DNA from: Takakia lepidozioides
Taxonomy: Eukaryota > Streptophyta > Takakiopsida > Takakiales > Takakiaceae
NCBI GenBank assembly: GCA_030704615.1
Contig: CM060733.1
Location: forward strand, 5,766,001-5,830,000
Direction of reading: 5' to 3'
DNA: 64,000 bases
Shown here: piece by piece, positions 23,499 to 33,339 of the stretch
Numbering within the stretch: position 1 is the stretch's first letter
Layout of the letters: each line of letters opens with the position of its first letter
Translations under genes and position numbers: made by a program
The notes under the pieces: generated by a model
What the model was told of the DNA's origin: nothing
Databases searched by the model: none
The model's input: the letters and a program-made list of their open reading frames with translations, nothing else

Positions 23499-24470
23499 CC
23501 ACCTGACTCAGGGATTTGTTTGCTAGATTTGTTTGGAGGCATAAGCACTGGGCTTGCATGAGTATTGCAAGCAGGGATTAAAGTACGCAAGTACTTGTAT
23601 GTGGAGAAGGATGAGATAGCTCGGCGTATTTCTATGCGCCACATCGCCTTGCTCACACACCGATATCCTGAGTTGTTGCCTCTCTCAGCAATTCAAGGGT
23701 ATCAAAAGGCCTTGCCAGCAGACATTACCTTATTGGGGACGGATGATTTGGACCGGCATGGTGCCATTGACTTGGTGATAGCCGGATGGCCTTGTCAAGG
23801 ACACTCTCCCGCAGGTCATGGGAATGGCTTGCATGATGCACGATCGCATTTATTTTGGGAGATGTTGCGAGTGTTGCGAGACTTGCAGACGAGGCAAGTG
23901 CAACCTCTAGGCTATATCCTAGAGAATGTTCCTCTTATGGGGGATTCTCGAGCCAGGGTTATGACCAGTGTGCATCAGGTGCGGTCTTGGATTGGATCGG
24001 CGGTGCTATTGGATGCAGCAGCGGTGGGATCACGCGCGCATTGACCTCGATTGTGGTGGACCAATCTTGCACCACCAGAGCTGCTCAAGAGAGCATACGA
24101 TTCCATTCAACGGCCATCCAATCTCACGGTTGAGGGCATTTTGGACCAAGGGAGACAACCACAGAGGGTGCGACATGATGACCGTCCACCTCTAGCAGTG
24201 GTCAATCGAGTGGAGCAGTCACGTGCGGCCTTGCCTACACTCATGAGCTTCCCCTCGTCTCATGCTTTCCGAGACAATGGTCCTGGGTTGATTTGGGACA
24301 GTGTGCTACAGCAATTGGTGGAGCCCAATGCGGATGAGCGAGAGCGGGCAATGGGATTTACCGCCGGCACTACAGATGTGTCATCTCTGTCAGAGGCATC
24401 ACGCCATCAAGTGTTGGGTCAAGCAATGGATCTAAATTGCTTGACATGGGTCATTGGCTCGTGCATGGCT
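23499..24470 (+). pseudogene. Retrotransposon-encoded C5 cytosine DNA methyltransferase (DNMT3-like)
   Basis: One frame, interrupted by TGA at 23559 and 24042, carries the canonical C5-methyltransferase motifs in order. Motif I (AdoMet binding) is LLDLFGGISTGLA; the next-strand acidic motif is YVEKDEIARRIS. Motif IV is GWPCQGHSPAGHG, with the catalytic PCQ cysteine; motif VI is YILENVPLMGDSRARV (ENV). A target-recognition-like region follows (LWWTNLAPPELLKRAYDSIQ, SFPSSHAFRDN), and the C-terminal motifs ERERAMGFTAGT and LSEASRHQVLGQAMDLNCL (motifs IX/X) close it. The PCQ-ENV organisation without motif permutation, and the NxxxL-Q-A-M-D end, resemble the DNMT3 class more than MET1 or CMT. It lies directly upstream of RT in the same polyprotein frame. 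Retrotransposon-borne methyltransferases are known from charophytes and dinoflagellates. Confidence 0.85.
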
Positions 24471-24939
24471 GAGCAACGGAGATTGCAAGCATTGATGGCT
24501 ATTTCTGCACTCCCATTGGATAGTGCATCCTCCCTGCCAACCGGGACGGTTGAGGCAGTGAGTGGGGGCGAACACAGGATCGTGGGTTGCAAACACCCAT
24601 GGCAGATGTGGGATGAGATGCGCAAAGAGAGAGTCATTGGATCTCTCAAGGAGCAGTATGAGGAGTGGGGAGAGCCATGGACTGAGGATCAGTTGGAGGC
24701 CAAGGTCGACAAGGTTTTTGAAGAGGTTGAGAATATTTCTTGCTCAGAGGATGTTCTCAAGGTGGCTATGGCGGAGCAAGTGGAGGCTACGCCACAGTCA
24801 GATTGGGCGGACAAGGCCCAAGAGGTTGCTATCTAGCAACCAAAAGATTCATCTTCTACCTCCAAGCCTGGTGCACCCAAGGTTGCAGTCACTGAGGACA
24901 ATTGGGAACCAGATGTTGGACCTATAGTCACCGGAGGAG
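24471..24939 (+). pseudogene. Spacer between methyltransferase and RT in Gypsy-2
   Basis: In frame with both neighbours. It encodes a region without known domain, rich in acidic residues and Trp (KEQYEEWGEPWTEDQLEAKV, FEEVENISCSEDVLKVAMAE), then a TAG at 24837 and a Ser/Pro-rich stretch, ending VTGGERRRIQRFLRAYRN as the RT entry. Possibly a structured linker or a decayed zinc-binding or helical module. A protease site may separate methyltransferase from RT here, but nothing shows it directly. Confidence 0.5.
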
Positions 24940-25760
24940 AGAGACGGAGGATCCAGCGATTTCTAAGGGCTTATAGAAATTGTTTTGCCTTCGGTTTGAA
25001 GGATTTGGGGAGTTTGAAGGGTCAGGAGATTCGTATTGATTTGGCAAGTGACACGCCAATCTTTCGAAGGTCCTACCGGTATAGTGACATGGAGAGGTCA
25101 TTGATCCAGTCACAGACTATGGAATTGTTCGAAGCTGGATTGGTGGAGTTGTCAGGCGGGGAGTATGCCTCGGCAACGGTGATGCCAACTAAGAAGGATA
25201 TCTATGGCAATTGGACAGAAAGAAGGATGTGTGGGGACTATCGTCCTGTGAACCGTCAGACTAAGTCCGATAGATATGCCATGCCAACTCCAGAGGAGAT
25301 CTTTGATGTCATTGGGCATGCAAAGGTGTTTAGCACATTGGATTTGCGATCCGGTTACCACCAGTTGCCAATCAAAGAGGCTGACAAGCAAAAGACAACA
25401 TTCTGGGGAATTGACCAACATGGGAAGGATTGTTTGTACCAATGGCGGTTCTTACCGTTTGGGTTGAAGAATGCTCCTGCAGAGTTTCAGAGGGTCATGG
25501 ATAGGATTCTCGCGGGGCTAGACTGCTATATTGATGACATCATCATCTTAAGTGCTACGGTTGAGGAGCATGAGAGACACCTTAAGATGGTGTTTGAGCG
25601 CTTGAGAGCGCACGGGTTGAAACTGCACCCCGGAAAGTACAAGTTCTTCCACAATCAGATTGAGTATCTGGGCCACATGATATACCCTGGAGGATTGGGT
25701 GTTCAACAGACAAAGGTGGAGGCCATTGCATGCATTCCACGCCCCATGGAGTTCGTGCTT
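24940..25760 (+). pseudogene. Reverse transcriptase of Gypsy-2
   Basis: Typical Ty3/gypsy RT: IRIDLASDTPIFRRSYRYS, LVELSGGEYASATVMPTKKD, RRMCGDYRPVNRQTKSDRYA, STLDLRSGYHQLPI, FLPFGLKNAPAEFQRVMDRI, the catalytic box CYIDDIIILS and FFHNQIEYLGHMI. All RT core blocks are present and in one frame. A frameshift near 25745 moves the following VRAFMGLANYYRRF (connection domain) into frame 2. Sequence differs clearly from the Gypsy-1 RT, so the two are separate families. Confidence 0.9.
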
Positions 25761-26580
25761 TCATGGGATTGGCAAACTATTATCGACGGTTTGACAAGGG
25801 ATTTAGCAGCATTGCAAAGGCTCTTACCAAGTTGACCAAGGTGGGTCAGGAGTGGCAGGAGGAAGCCTTTGATGAACTCAAGGCTCGATTGACATATTCT
25901 GAGGCGGCCTATTCGGGGGCGGCCTTTCCAGCTACATATGGATTGGAGTATGCTGGGGATTGAAGCAGTGCTCACACAGGTGGATGATGAGGGAAGAGAG
26001 TTCGTAGTGGCATATGCTAGTCGCTCGAACAATGATGTCGAGACAAAGTATAGTTCCTATGAAGGGGAGTGTCTAGCTGAGGTATGGGTAGTGACACATT
26101 TCAGATGCTATCTCTATGGAAATCTCTTCACCCTTGTCACGGATCACCAACCATTGAAGTGGTTGATGGAGTCAGACAAGCTTACATGGAAGCTTGCACG
26201 GTGGGCACTTATGCTTCAAGAGTACGACTTCTAGGTGGTGCTCGAGCCGGTATTTGTCAATCGGGATGCAAATGGATTGAGTCGTAATCTATGCACGAGC
26301 GAGCATGATGATACTGGAGCTCGGTGGCATGGTGAGACGGATGAGGAGATGGTGCCAGGATGGCATGCATCGGTCTTTTTGTGCATTCTAGCAATGAGAA
26401 CTCAAACTGGTCAATCCCATACGATTGGTCATGTAGATAGCGTGCATGACAATCCAGAGACTAGTGAGGAGTTTGGTGGTGCTAAGGATGTGCATGAAGA
26501 TGCAGCAGTGTTGACATACCTTCGTACCGGAGAGACAATAACTGGTGTGATTGCTAAGGAGACAGATCGGGTCCTACAAT
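25730..26580 (+). pseudogene. RNase H domain and tether of Gypsy-2
   Basis: 25730-25963 (frame 2) has FMGLANYYRRFDKGFSSIAK and WQEEAFDELKARLT; 25938-26290 (frame 3) has FVVAYASRSNNDVETKYSSY, YEGECLAEVWVVTHFRCYLY and TDHQPLKWLMESDKLT. Together they match gypsy RNase H, with the usual YASR, E in EGECLA and D in TDHQP. TAG at 26232 follows LQEYDF where gypsy elements normally have Gln. The frame continues VFVNRDANGLSRN, then degrades into spacer until 26580. Confidence 0.8.
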
Positions 26581-27720
26581 GAACCAAAGTGGGAGGGGAC
26601 TCACCTACTCTGGGTATGGGAGGATGGACGAGTTAGGATTGTGTCTCATCCAACACAACGAGCGTGATTGGTACGCCATGCCCATGAGGAGTTGGGACAT
26701 TTTGGGATGTAGCGCACTCATAGTTTGCTGCAAGGGCAGTATTGGTGGCGGGGCATGCACACGGATGTGCAACAGTTAGTGGCAAGGTGCATGGTGTGTG
26801 ATAGAGTGCGCTTCTTTCAACGCCCCTACTCCACAATTGCATCATTTACCCATTATGGGTTTGGGCTATCATTGGAGTCTTGACTTTGCAGGCCCATTGC
26901 CATTGACGATTCGCCATAACAAGTATGTGCTGGTGATGGTGGAACACTTCTCCAAATGGATTGAACTGGTGGCATTGCCTGACAAGGCAAGTGAGGGGGC
27001 TGCGTATGCATTCTTAGATCGAGTGCTATTTTGGTGCTCCAGCTGAGGTACTCACGGACCAGGGGAGAGAGTTCTTGGGGGAGTTTCAGACTTTGTGTGA
27101 GCAAGCCTTGATAAATCACCGCACTGCTTCTCAGGATCATCCCGAAGCTGATGGCTTGGCGGAGAGAGTTGTTCAGACAGTCAAGAGAGGTTTGCGCAAG
27201 TACGGTTTACAGAAGGGACACCTAGGAGATTGGGACCTTCAGCTGCCTTGGTTAGCTATGGGCTATAGGTTCAGCAAACAAGCTTCATTTGCCTCCTTCT
27301 CACCTTACTTTCTTCTCTTCGGCCGAGAGCCGGATTTGCCTGCATCTATTTGCAGGGAGGCTGCAGTAGTATTCAACCTTGATGATCCGGATGTGTGAAC
27401 ACAAGCATGTGCCCAACGAGCAAAATTGTTCAAGAAAGTCATGCCTATGGCTTTTGAGAACCTTGCTATTGCCCAACACCGAGACACATTGAGATACGCC
27501 ACTATACGTGGAGGGGGATATCGGCCAAGTGTTCGGCGTTTCCACCCTGGGGACTATGTGTATCTGCAGCAGACAGCGCCTACAACCTTGGATGTTACAG
27601 CAGGACGTATGATTCTAAGGGTCATGGAGGTGTTGCCTTTAGGAGTGTTGATTCTGGAGGGTCGAGATGGCATGGTATGGAAGGACCATTTGCGCAATTG
27701 TGCGCCATGTCACCTTCCAC
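26580..27720 (+). pseudogene. Integrase of Gypsy-2
   Basis: The zinc-binding part is degraded (26600-26800). The core begins YHWSLDFAGPLPLT (first catalytic Asp), continues VLVMVEHFSKWIELVAL, shifts frame near 27040, then DQGREFLGEFQTLCEQ (second Asp region) and HPEADGLAERVVQTVKRGLR (Glu). The DDE core is therefore recognisable but the coding is broken. The C-terminal region (27426-27720) has RRFHPGDYVYLQQ and VMEVLPLGVLILEGRDGMVW, a typical GPY/F-like SH3 fold. A PHD finger follows where chromoviruses carry a chromodomain. Confidence 0.82.
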
Positions 27721-27764
27721 ATGTGGATGGGAGGATAGATCCCAACCTTGCAGTGGTACCTGCA

Positions 27765-27920
27765 AGGTTGCGTTGCATGCTATGTGGGCATGCTGGTGGC
27801 GCCGCAACCATGTTGGTGTGTGACGAATGCTCAAGGGGATGGCACATGGGATGCTTGACACCGCCACTTGAGGAGATTCCTATCGGAGAATGGTTGTGTC
27901 CACGATGCCTTGGACAGAGG
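27765..27920 (+). pseudogene. PHD finger at the integrase C-terminus of Gypsy-2
   Basis: CMLCGHAGGAATMLVCDECS followed by GWHMGCLTPPLEEIPIGEWL and CPRC. Zinc ligands match the PHD C4-H-C3 pattern: C-x2-C, C-x2-C, H-x2-C, C-x2-C, with the expected Trp (EW) two residues before the last pair. The domain is in frame with the preceding integrase C-terminus and ends at the TAG at about 27921, so it is the polyprotein's C-terminal module. PHD fingers bind histone H3 tails. By position it would replace the chromodomain as the chromatin-targeting module; that role is inference. Confidence 0.85.
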
Positions 27921-27921
27921 T

Positions 27922-28166
27922 AGTGGGCATGACAATGGTGAGGCGGACAAATGATCCAAGGTCTAGCTAGTGGGGCTTCAATGCCATGGATACTCAATTG
28001 AAGATCATGGATTGCATGAAGGCGACTAACGATGGGGCTACGTTTGCACCTGGCCTCTTGATCTATCGACTTCGGTGTTGGGACTTGTGCGATTGAAGAC
28101 CAAACGATGATCTTATTGGGGTGGATACTCGCAAGCTATCCGGTGTTAGAGGGACCTAATCACCAG
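27922..28166. other. Non-coding tail between Gypsy-2 pol and its LTR
   Basis: About 245 bp after the PHD stop with no open frame of note, ending at the purine tract. A 3' untranslated spacer before the PPT is normal in gypsy elements. Confidence 0.5.
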
Positions 28167-28181
28167 CTAGGGGGGCGATTA

Positions 28182-28701
28182 TGGCGTGGCTTTCTAGGAC
28201 TATATGCTAGGAAGTGTGGTTGGACAGCGATGTATGTTGTGGCACAATGCTTAGGTGCACGACAGCTGTCATGGTTTTGTTTGTGATTAGTTAGAAATAA
28301 TTATTTCTAGCTAATTAGGACATTATACATTTATATTTGTATTTTGTTGGCATTGGGACTTCATTTGGTTCCATGTGCCAAGTGAGGTGGCGAACCTCAC
28401 TTGGGACGTGGGGAGGTTATCTCCACGTGAGACGTAGGCAGCCTCGTCTTCTTCTAGTCGAGCCTCCCGAGGCCTCTCTCGCCGCCATAGCTCTAGTACT
28501 TGAGATGGAGAGTGGGTGAGGTCTGTATGGTGGAGTCATTTAGCAAAGGTGCCATTGGCTTGACTTATATATCGTGATAGAGTGGTTTCTCCTCTTTTCA
28601 CCATTTCCGTATCTATTGTGGCGTGGCTTTCTAGGACTATATGCTAGGAAGTGTGGTTGGACAGCGATGTATGTTGTGGCACGATGCTTAGGTGCACGAC
28701 A
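28182..28701 (+). repeat. Candidate 3' LTR of Gypsy-2, with an 83-bp direct repeat at both ends
   Basis: Begins TGGCGTGG just after a purine tract (CTAGGGGGGCGA, 28167-28178) and ends GCACGACA, giving TG...CA ends over 520 bp. The first 83 bp (28182-28264) recur almost exactly as the last 83 bp (28619-28701; one A/G difference seen). Between them are two hairpins: CCAAGTGAGG/CCTCACTTGG at 28378-28404, and an ACGTGG...CCACGT pair around 28410-28432. There is no second full LTR upstream to confirm the borders. An alternative is a tandemly duplicated LTR fragment. Confidence 0.5.
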
Positions 28702-28989
28702 ATTTCATTTTTTTCGATAAGGGTTTTGAAGTTGTTATGAAGAGCGTTAATGATATCATTATAAATACCGCCTTTGGTTACAGCTGTGTAACCATTAGGG
28801 GACTAGTGTTCCATCTCTGTTGTCTGAGTACTAGAATGAGAGGGGAGTATTTTACGCGTTCATTTAGGATGGCTGTATTGGGGTATCGGTCATGGCAATA
28901 GGTAAATTCAATAAGGTGGATGATAAGATTGCCGGCGATCACATTGGCATGGAAGAAGCCATGGTTAGAGTGGTATAATCTAAGGGCCG

Positions 28990-29635
28990 TACTTAGTAGG
29001 AGCCGACGCTGACGAGGCGCAACTCATTAAGTTTTTTTTTAATATTTTTAATGTTCCAAAAGAGATAAGGAAGAAATTGGATGCAAAAGCAATCAAGTGT
29101 ATCTTCATTGCTTATTGTGAAGAGACCAAAGGGTATAAATTGTATAACCCTGAGAGCAAGTATGTAATCATCAATCATGATGTTATATTCAATGAGTCCA
29201 GGAACTTTCATCAGGAAACAGTAGCTCCAAGTTTGGACCATGAAAAAGAGAACTTGGCTGTAACTCATGAAGATAAAATGGAAGAGGAGATTGTTGAGGA
29301 GATTGTTGAGGATCAGATGGAGTCTTGTTAAACTTATGGACGGCAGTCTTTTGGTTGCACATGGACTTTCAAAAAGTTAACTGCAATGTAGATGGTTCTG
29401 TAGCAAGGCACAAAGCTCATTTGGTTGCAAAGGGGTTTTCACAAATTGAAGGTATGGATTACATAAAACCTTCTCCCCTGTTGCACGGATAGAATCAATT
29501 CGAGTGATTCTTGCATTTGATGCCGTTGAAAATCTTGAGGTACATCAGATAGATGTATATATAGCTTTTCTCAATGGAGATCTTATGGAGGAAATATGCA
29601 TGGACCTTCAATTATAAGGGATTTACCTTTGTTGG
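28990..29635 (+). mobile_element. Copia-1: fragment of Ty1/copia pol (post-integrase and RT)
   Basis: Reads KLDAKAIKCIFIAYCEETKG then YKLYNPESKYVIINHDVIF, the typical segment between copia integrase and RT, followed by an acidic linker (EEIVEEIVEDQ). After 29335 broken frames encode WTFKK, SVARHKAHLVAKGF, IEGMDY and EVHQIDVYIAFLNGDLMEE, the N-terminal RT blocks. The sequence stops at 29635 exactly where the LTR of Copia-2 begins, consistent with interruption by Copia-2. The rest of its RT was not found after 34991. Confidence 0.82.
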
Positions 29636-30259
29636 TGTTGGAATTCGACAGAGAATAGAGATAAAAGATGAATTGATTGTTGAGAACTCTCCACCCAACT
29701 ATGGGACCACAACAAGTTGTGTGTTCACCCTCCGAACTCTTCCTATTTATACTCAAAGTCTAATCTAGGAATAGCTGAGATAACTATAGCATAACTCCAT
29801 GCTTTTACTTAAGTTATCTTCACCTGCTATTCTGGTACACTAACTAATAATTGAAGCTAACTTTAGCTATCTTTTAGCTAACTAAGGCTTATCTCTATTG
29901 TTAATTATGACTTGTCAGCTCTGCTATTATTAAGGTCTAACTTGTCATCACAGTAACTCTGAGTAGCAGTAACTTGGTAAGGAGTTGATTTCCAACAGCC
30001 CCACTCAACGAGTTACCAAGTTAAACACTTAACTACTCACATCAAGCCTCAAAAAGCGTTCATGCTTTTCAGCACTAAGCCATTCTGTTAGTATGTCTGC
30101 AACCATGTTGTTGGTGTTGCAATATACCGGAGAAAAATTGGGGGATAAATTATCATGTTTTGACTTCTTCCAAATACACCCATGGTCATGTTTGTTTTTT
30201 AATTCCGCTGGTAAGTAAGTGCACAGTAACCGTCATTTCATTGTGCATTGTCCAAAAAA

Positions 30260-30800
30260 ATTGACCCTAGATGTTATGTACAAGATTGAGAGGAGGATTG
30301 AGAGAGATTGAGAGAGATTGAGAGGGGGCCGGGTGCTCCAGCCGCGGCGCCCCAGTGTGGTTACCTCGCCGGAAAACGCCGTTCGGCGCCATCGCGAAGG
30401 GGAGAAGGAGCTGGCCTTGGCGCGCAGGATAGGGGGAGAAGGTGCTGCCAGCCGCGGCCGTCGCAGCTGGTTGGTTCAAGCGACCCATTTTTATTTATTT
30501 ATTTATTTTTTGGATTTTTGGGTTTTGGTTCTTAGGGTTTGTAGGGTTACATAGTTTAGTTTAGTTTAGTTAGGGTTTAGTTTTATAGTTTGGTTCTTGA
30601 GGGTCAGCCCTTTCTTTTTTGGGGTCTCATTTATTGCGTGATCTTTGCAATGGACCCTAATATGGGGTCGCGGACTGTTTTTGATGGAGGATCTAGTTTT
30701 GGAGAGAGGAGACGATTCTGTGGATTTGTTCCCCTATTTTGGGCCGTAGGTCAATGGTGCTCAACGGATTTCCGTGGCCCCTGGCCTTTTGGAAAATTCT
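30260..30800. other. GC-rich insert inside Copia-2
   Basis: Inside the AT-rich interior of Copia-2. It starts with a purine repeat of GAGATTGAGA units (about 30286-30327), then about 170 bp of GC-rich DNA (30327-30480) open in two plus frames, rich in Ala/Gly/Arg. TTTA repeats (about 30490-30509) and a TTTAG-repeat/TTAGGGTTTAG stretch (30557-30580) follow. The shift in composition suggests an insertion or captured leader/promoter. No family identified. Confidence 0.4.
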
Positions 30801-30925
30801 AGAGAGAAAAACTTATATTGGCTCCTCTTTATTCTAACTAAAAGACTACTTGACCCTGGAATTTTGGAAAATTCTAGACAACAGACTTATATTGGCTCCT
30901 TTTTATTCTAACGAAGAGACTACAC
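30776..30925. repeat. ~72-bp tandem duplication
   Basis: Two adjacent copies share TTTTGGAAAATTCTAGA, then CTTATATTGGCTCCT and TTATTCTAAC, ending in AGAGACTAC or AAAGACTAC, with several substitutions. The first starts near 30778, the second near 30850. No coding role. Confidence 0.7.
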
Positions 30926-33339
30926 ATCCGTGTCAAAAATCAGGCAAGACACATGTCACACACAACATTATGCGTTTATGGGAGGCCTTTCCAGCACATT
31001 AGGGATTTGGGTGCCTATTTGTTACGTGTCAGTGTCTGATTAGAACAACAAAGCAAAATGGAGCATTATGGACCATAATCGATACTTATAGCGCATTATG
31101 TCCGTTATGTGCAGACTGATGTGGACAGGGTAACTGAATCGGAATATAATTAATATTACTAGTCTAAAAATTGACTGAACACTTAAACGCCCATTAGGCC
31201 CAAACGGGCTTCGGGGCCTATTTAAATGTAAATTGTTTTTTCAAATCCGATTCAATTTTTATGGAATTGGTGACATAGAGTGCCCCTGTCGTGCATTTTG
31301 CCAAGATTGGGTAAGGTAGTGATATCTAGAAGTGTGCATTTAAGTAGTGCGAACTGCTCAGAGGGTGTAGTGTCACAAAAATTACATGAGCAGAATAGCA
31401 AATGAAGCAACAATCACTTGTGCAAAGCACATAATTTTCCAATCACAGATGTATTATATATGAATTATCAAAATCAAAGTACATATTATCCCGCTTCTGC
31501 TCAGTAGGTCCCTCCTGTAATGCCATATATTCATCCCTGATATGCGCCTAAAGGTGCCTAAGTGCACAAGGTGTGCACCTACACCTTTTCCAAAGAATTA
31601 CCAAAACCAAGCCCTGTGTGGGCCCAGAAGTACATGCCTCTCAACACAGAATTGAGCACCACTGTCCCAAAAGACCAGCCTCCACTTTAAAAAAGGAATG
31701 GGTAATTTGAAATGAGATCACTGGTTGTGTAGTTAGCTTTACTAATCCACCATTAATTAAGCCCCTCGTACTCCAAAAACACTCCATACTGTACCCCAAT
31801 CCAAAGCAGTAATTAACCTTGAATTGCCTCCATTGCAAAAGTGCACAGTATTGGGATGAAAGCAGTGACTTTATTCATAAAAAATAGGGAACAGAATAAG
31901 GTAACGCACACCTCTAGATGTCACTACCTTAACTGATTTCTTAAATTTGATTTAAAGCAAAGTTGTCTCATCACAAAAGCAAAGAGGTCAGGTTTTGATG
32001 AAGATAATTCTCTCTTTTTCATGCTAAGATTTTTTCATACTTGTGTGTGTGAGGATTAATATTGTTAGGGGATTTACATACATTTCATAAAAGTCCGCTC
32101 ATATACAAGCATCATCGACAATGAGAAGCTGATCATCTTCCTTCATCTTGGCCAAAAAGGTGCATCCAACCCTAAAATTGATCCCAATGCGGATCTAATT
32201 CACATTGCACACACCTACCCCTTCTGGCTCGCGCATAACCACCCCAGATCTCCCTGAATCTAGGCGTATCCGCAATCTAATATCATCCTTACACAAAAAG
32301 CATACGGGTCACAACCTCATTCGCATACACCAAGACCCACATCCAAGAGTGGGTTCAATCATTATACTCATTAACCATAAGCTCTCTAACTAATTCTGGC
32401 ATACCAAAGCTGTCACTACAAACGCTCAAAATAGACAAACCCTTAAATTTCGACACGCAGAATACATGGGTAACCAGCGTAAACACCTTTTCTAGCCACA
32501 CATATATCCCTCACCATGCTACCCTATATGCACTTTCCCCATCAACCAGGAATACATGGCCACACCTGCTCATTTGCACACCCGGTTATGCACGGACTAA
32601 GGATTACCAGACACAACATGACATCAAAAAATGGTTTTCACGACATAAGTCATGGATTTCAAGCATTGATCATAAAACGTCATACATATGACTATGTCAT
32701 TGACTATGTCATTTGAAAAGTCACAACCATGATTTCAAAAAGATAGTGTACTCATGGATGAAGGCACGGTATTCCACACCGTGCCACGTGTTGAGATGCT
32801 ATCCATCAAGTTTTTTATATTGTCGTGCGCATACATAACGCATATTTTATTTGTATTCTATTATTTTAGATTCAAAAAATTATATTAAAAATCATGCAAG
32901 CTGAGCCATGTAAGCGCCGCGCCGCGCCACGTGGTGAGAATCAGTTCATCATTTTAAATTATAAAATTTTAAATTCAAAAATATGAAAAATCATGCACGC
33001 AATGCCATGTGGCACCGTGCCACTCCATGCTGGACCACGTAACACAATGCATTTTTTAAGGTCAGTTGATGTATATGATATGTATGTTGTCATTTATATA
33101 TAATAAAAATATATCTTATACACATAGATAGCTAATGGCTCTACTAGTGAGTGTGTAGTGAATTATATGTGTGATATTGAATTGGTCAAGGTTCAAACTC
33201 CGCATATAATTAGATAAGTAATTATGATCAGTAAGTTATAAATGATTAATATGTGGGGGATTCTAGATGGTTGACACGTGATTGCAATGATTGTTTCTTA
33301 AAAAAACTAAAGTCTAGCCAAGTAGCGCGGTGCGGTTTG
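30926..33339. other. AT-rich interior of Copia-2 without recognisable features
   Basis: About 2.4 kb with no supported ORF and no copia RT/RNase H. Around 32760-33040 several related GC patches occur (CCGTGCCACGTG, GCGCCACGTGG, GCCATGTGGCACCGTGCC), each near AAATCATGCA, suggesting a diverged internal repeat. Otherwise nothing seen. Confidence 0.4.

Larger units (their letters stand above)
22905..28701 (+). mobile_element. Gypsy-2: Ty3/gypsy element with cytosine methyltransferase and PHD finger, 5'-truncated
   Basis: A 5.8-kb plus-strand element. Order: protease-region remnant (22910-23376), C5 cytosine methyltransferase (about 23500-24470), spacer, RT (about 24940-25745), RNase H (about 25745-26290), zinc-binding and integrase core (about 26600-27400), integrase C-terminal region (27426-27720), PHD finger (27765-27910), a purine tract (28168-28178) and a 3' LTR candidate (28182-28701). 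Methyltransferase, RT, RNase H, integrase C-terminus and PHD share one reading frame with six in-frame stops (23493, 23559, 24042, 24837, 26232, 27396) and detours around 25745-25940 and 26580-27050. No gag or 5' LTR was found; the element begins at the broken edge of Gypsy-1. Confidence 0.85.

Noticed and set aside
23499-24470. Host DNMT3 gene or bacterial methyltransferase transfer
   Set aside because: It is in frame with gypsy RT and framed by protease and RT remnants; no introns, which fits a retroelement.
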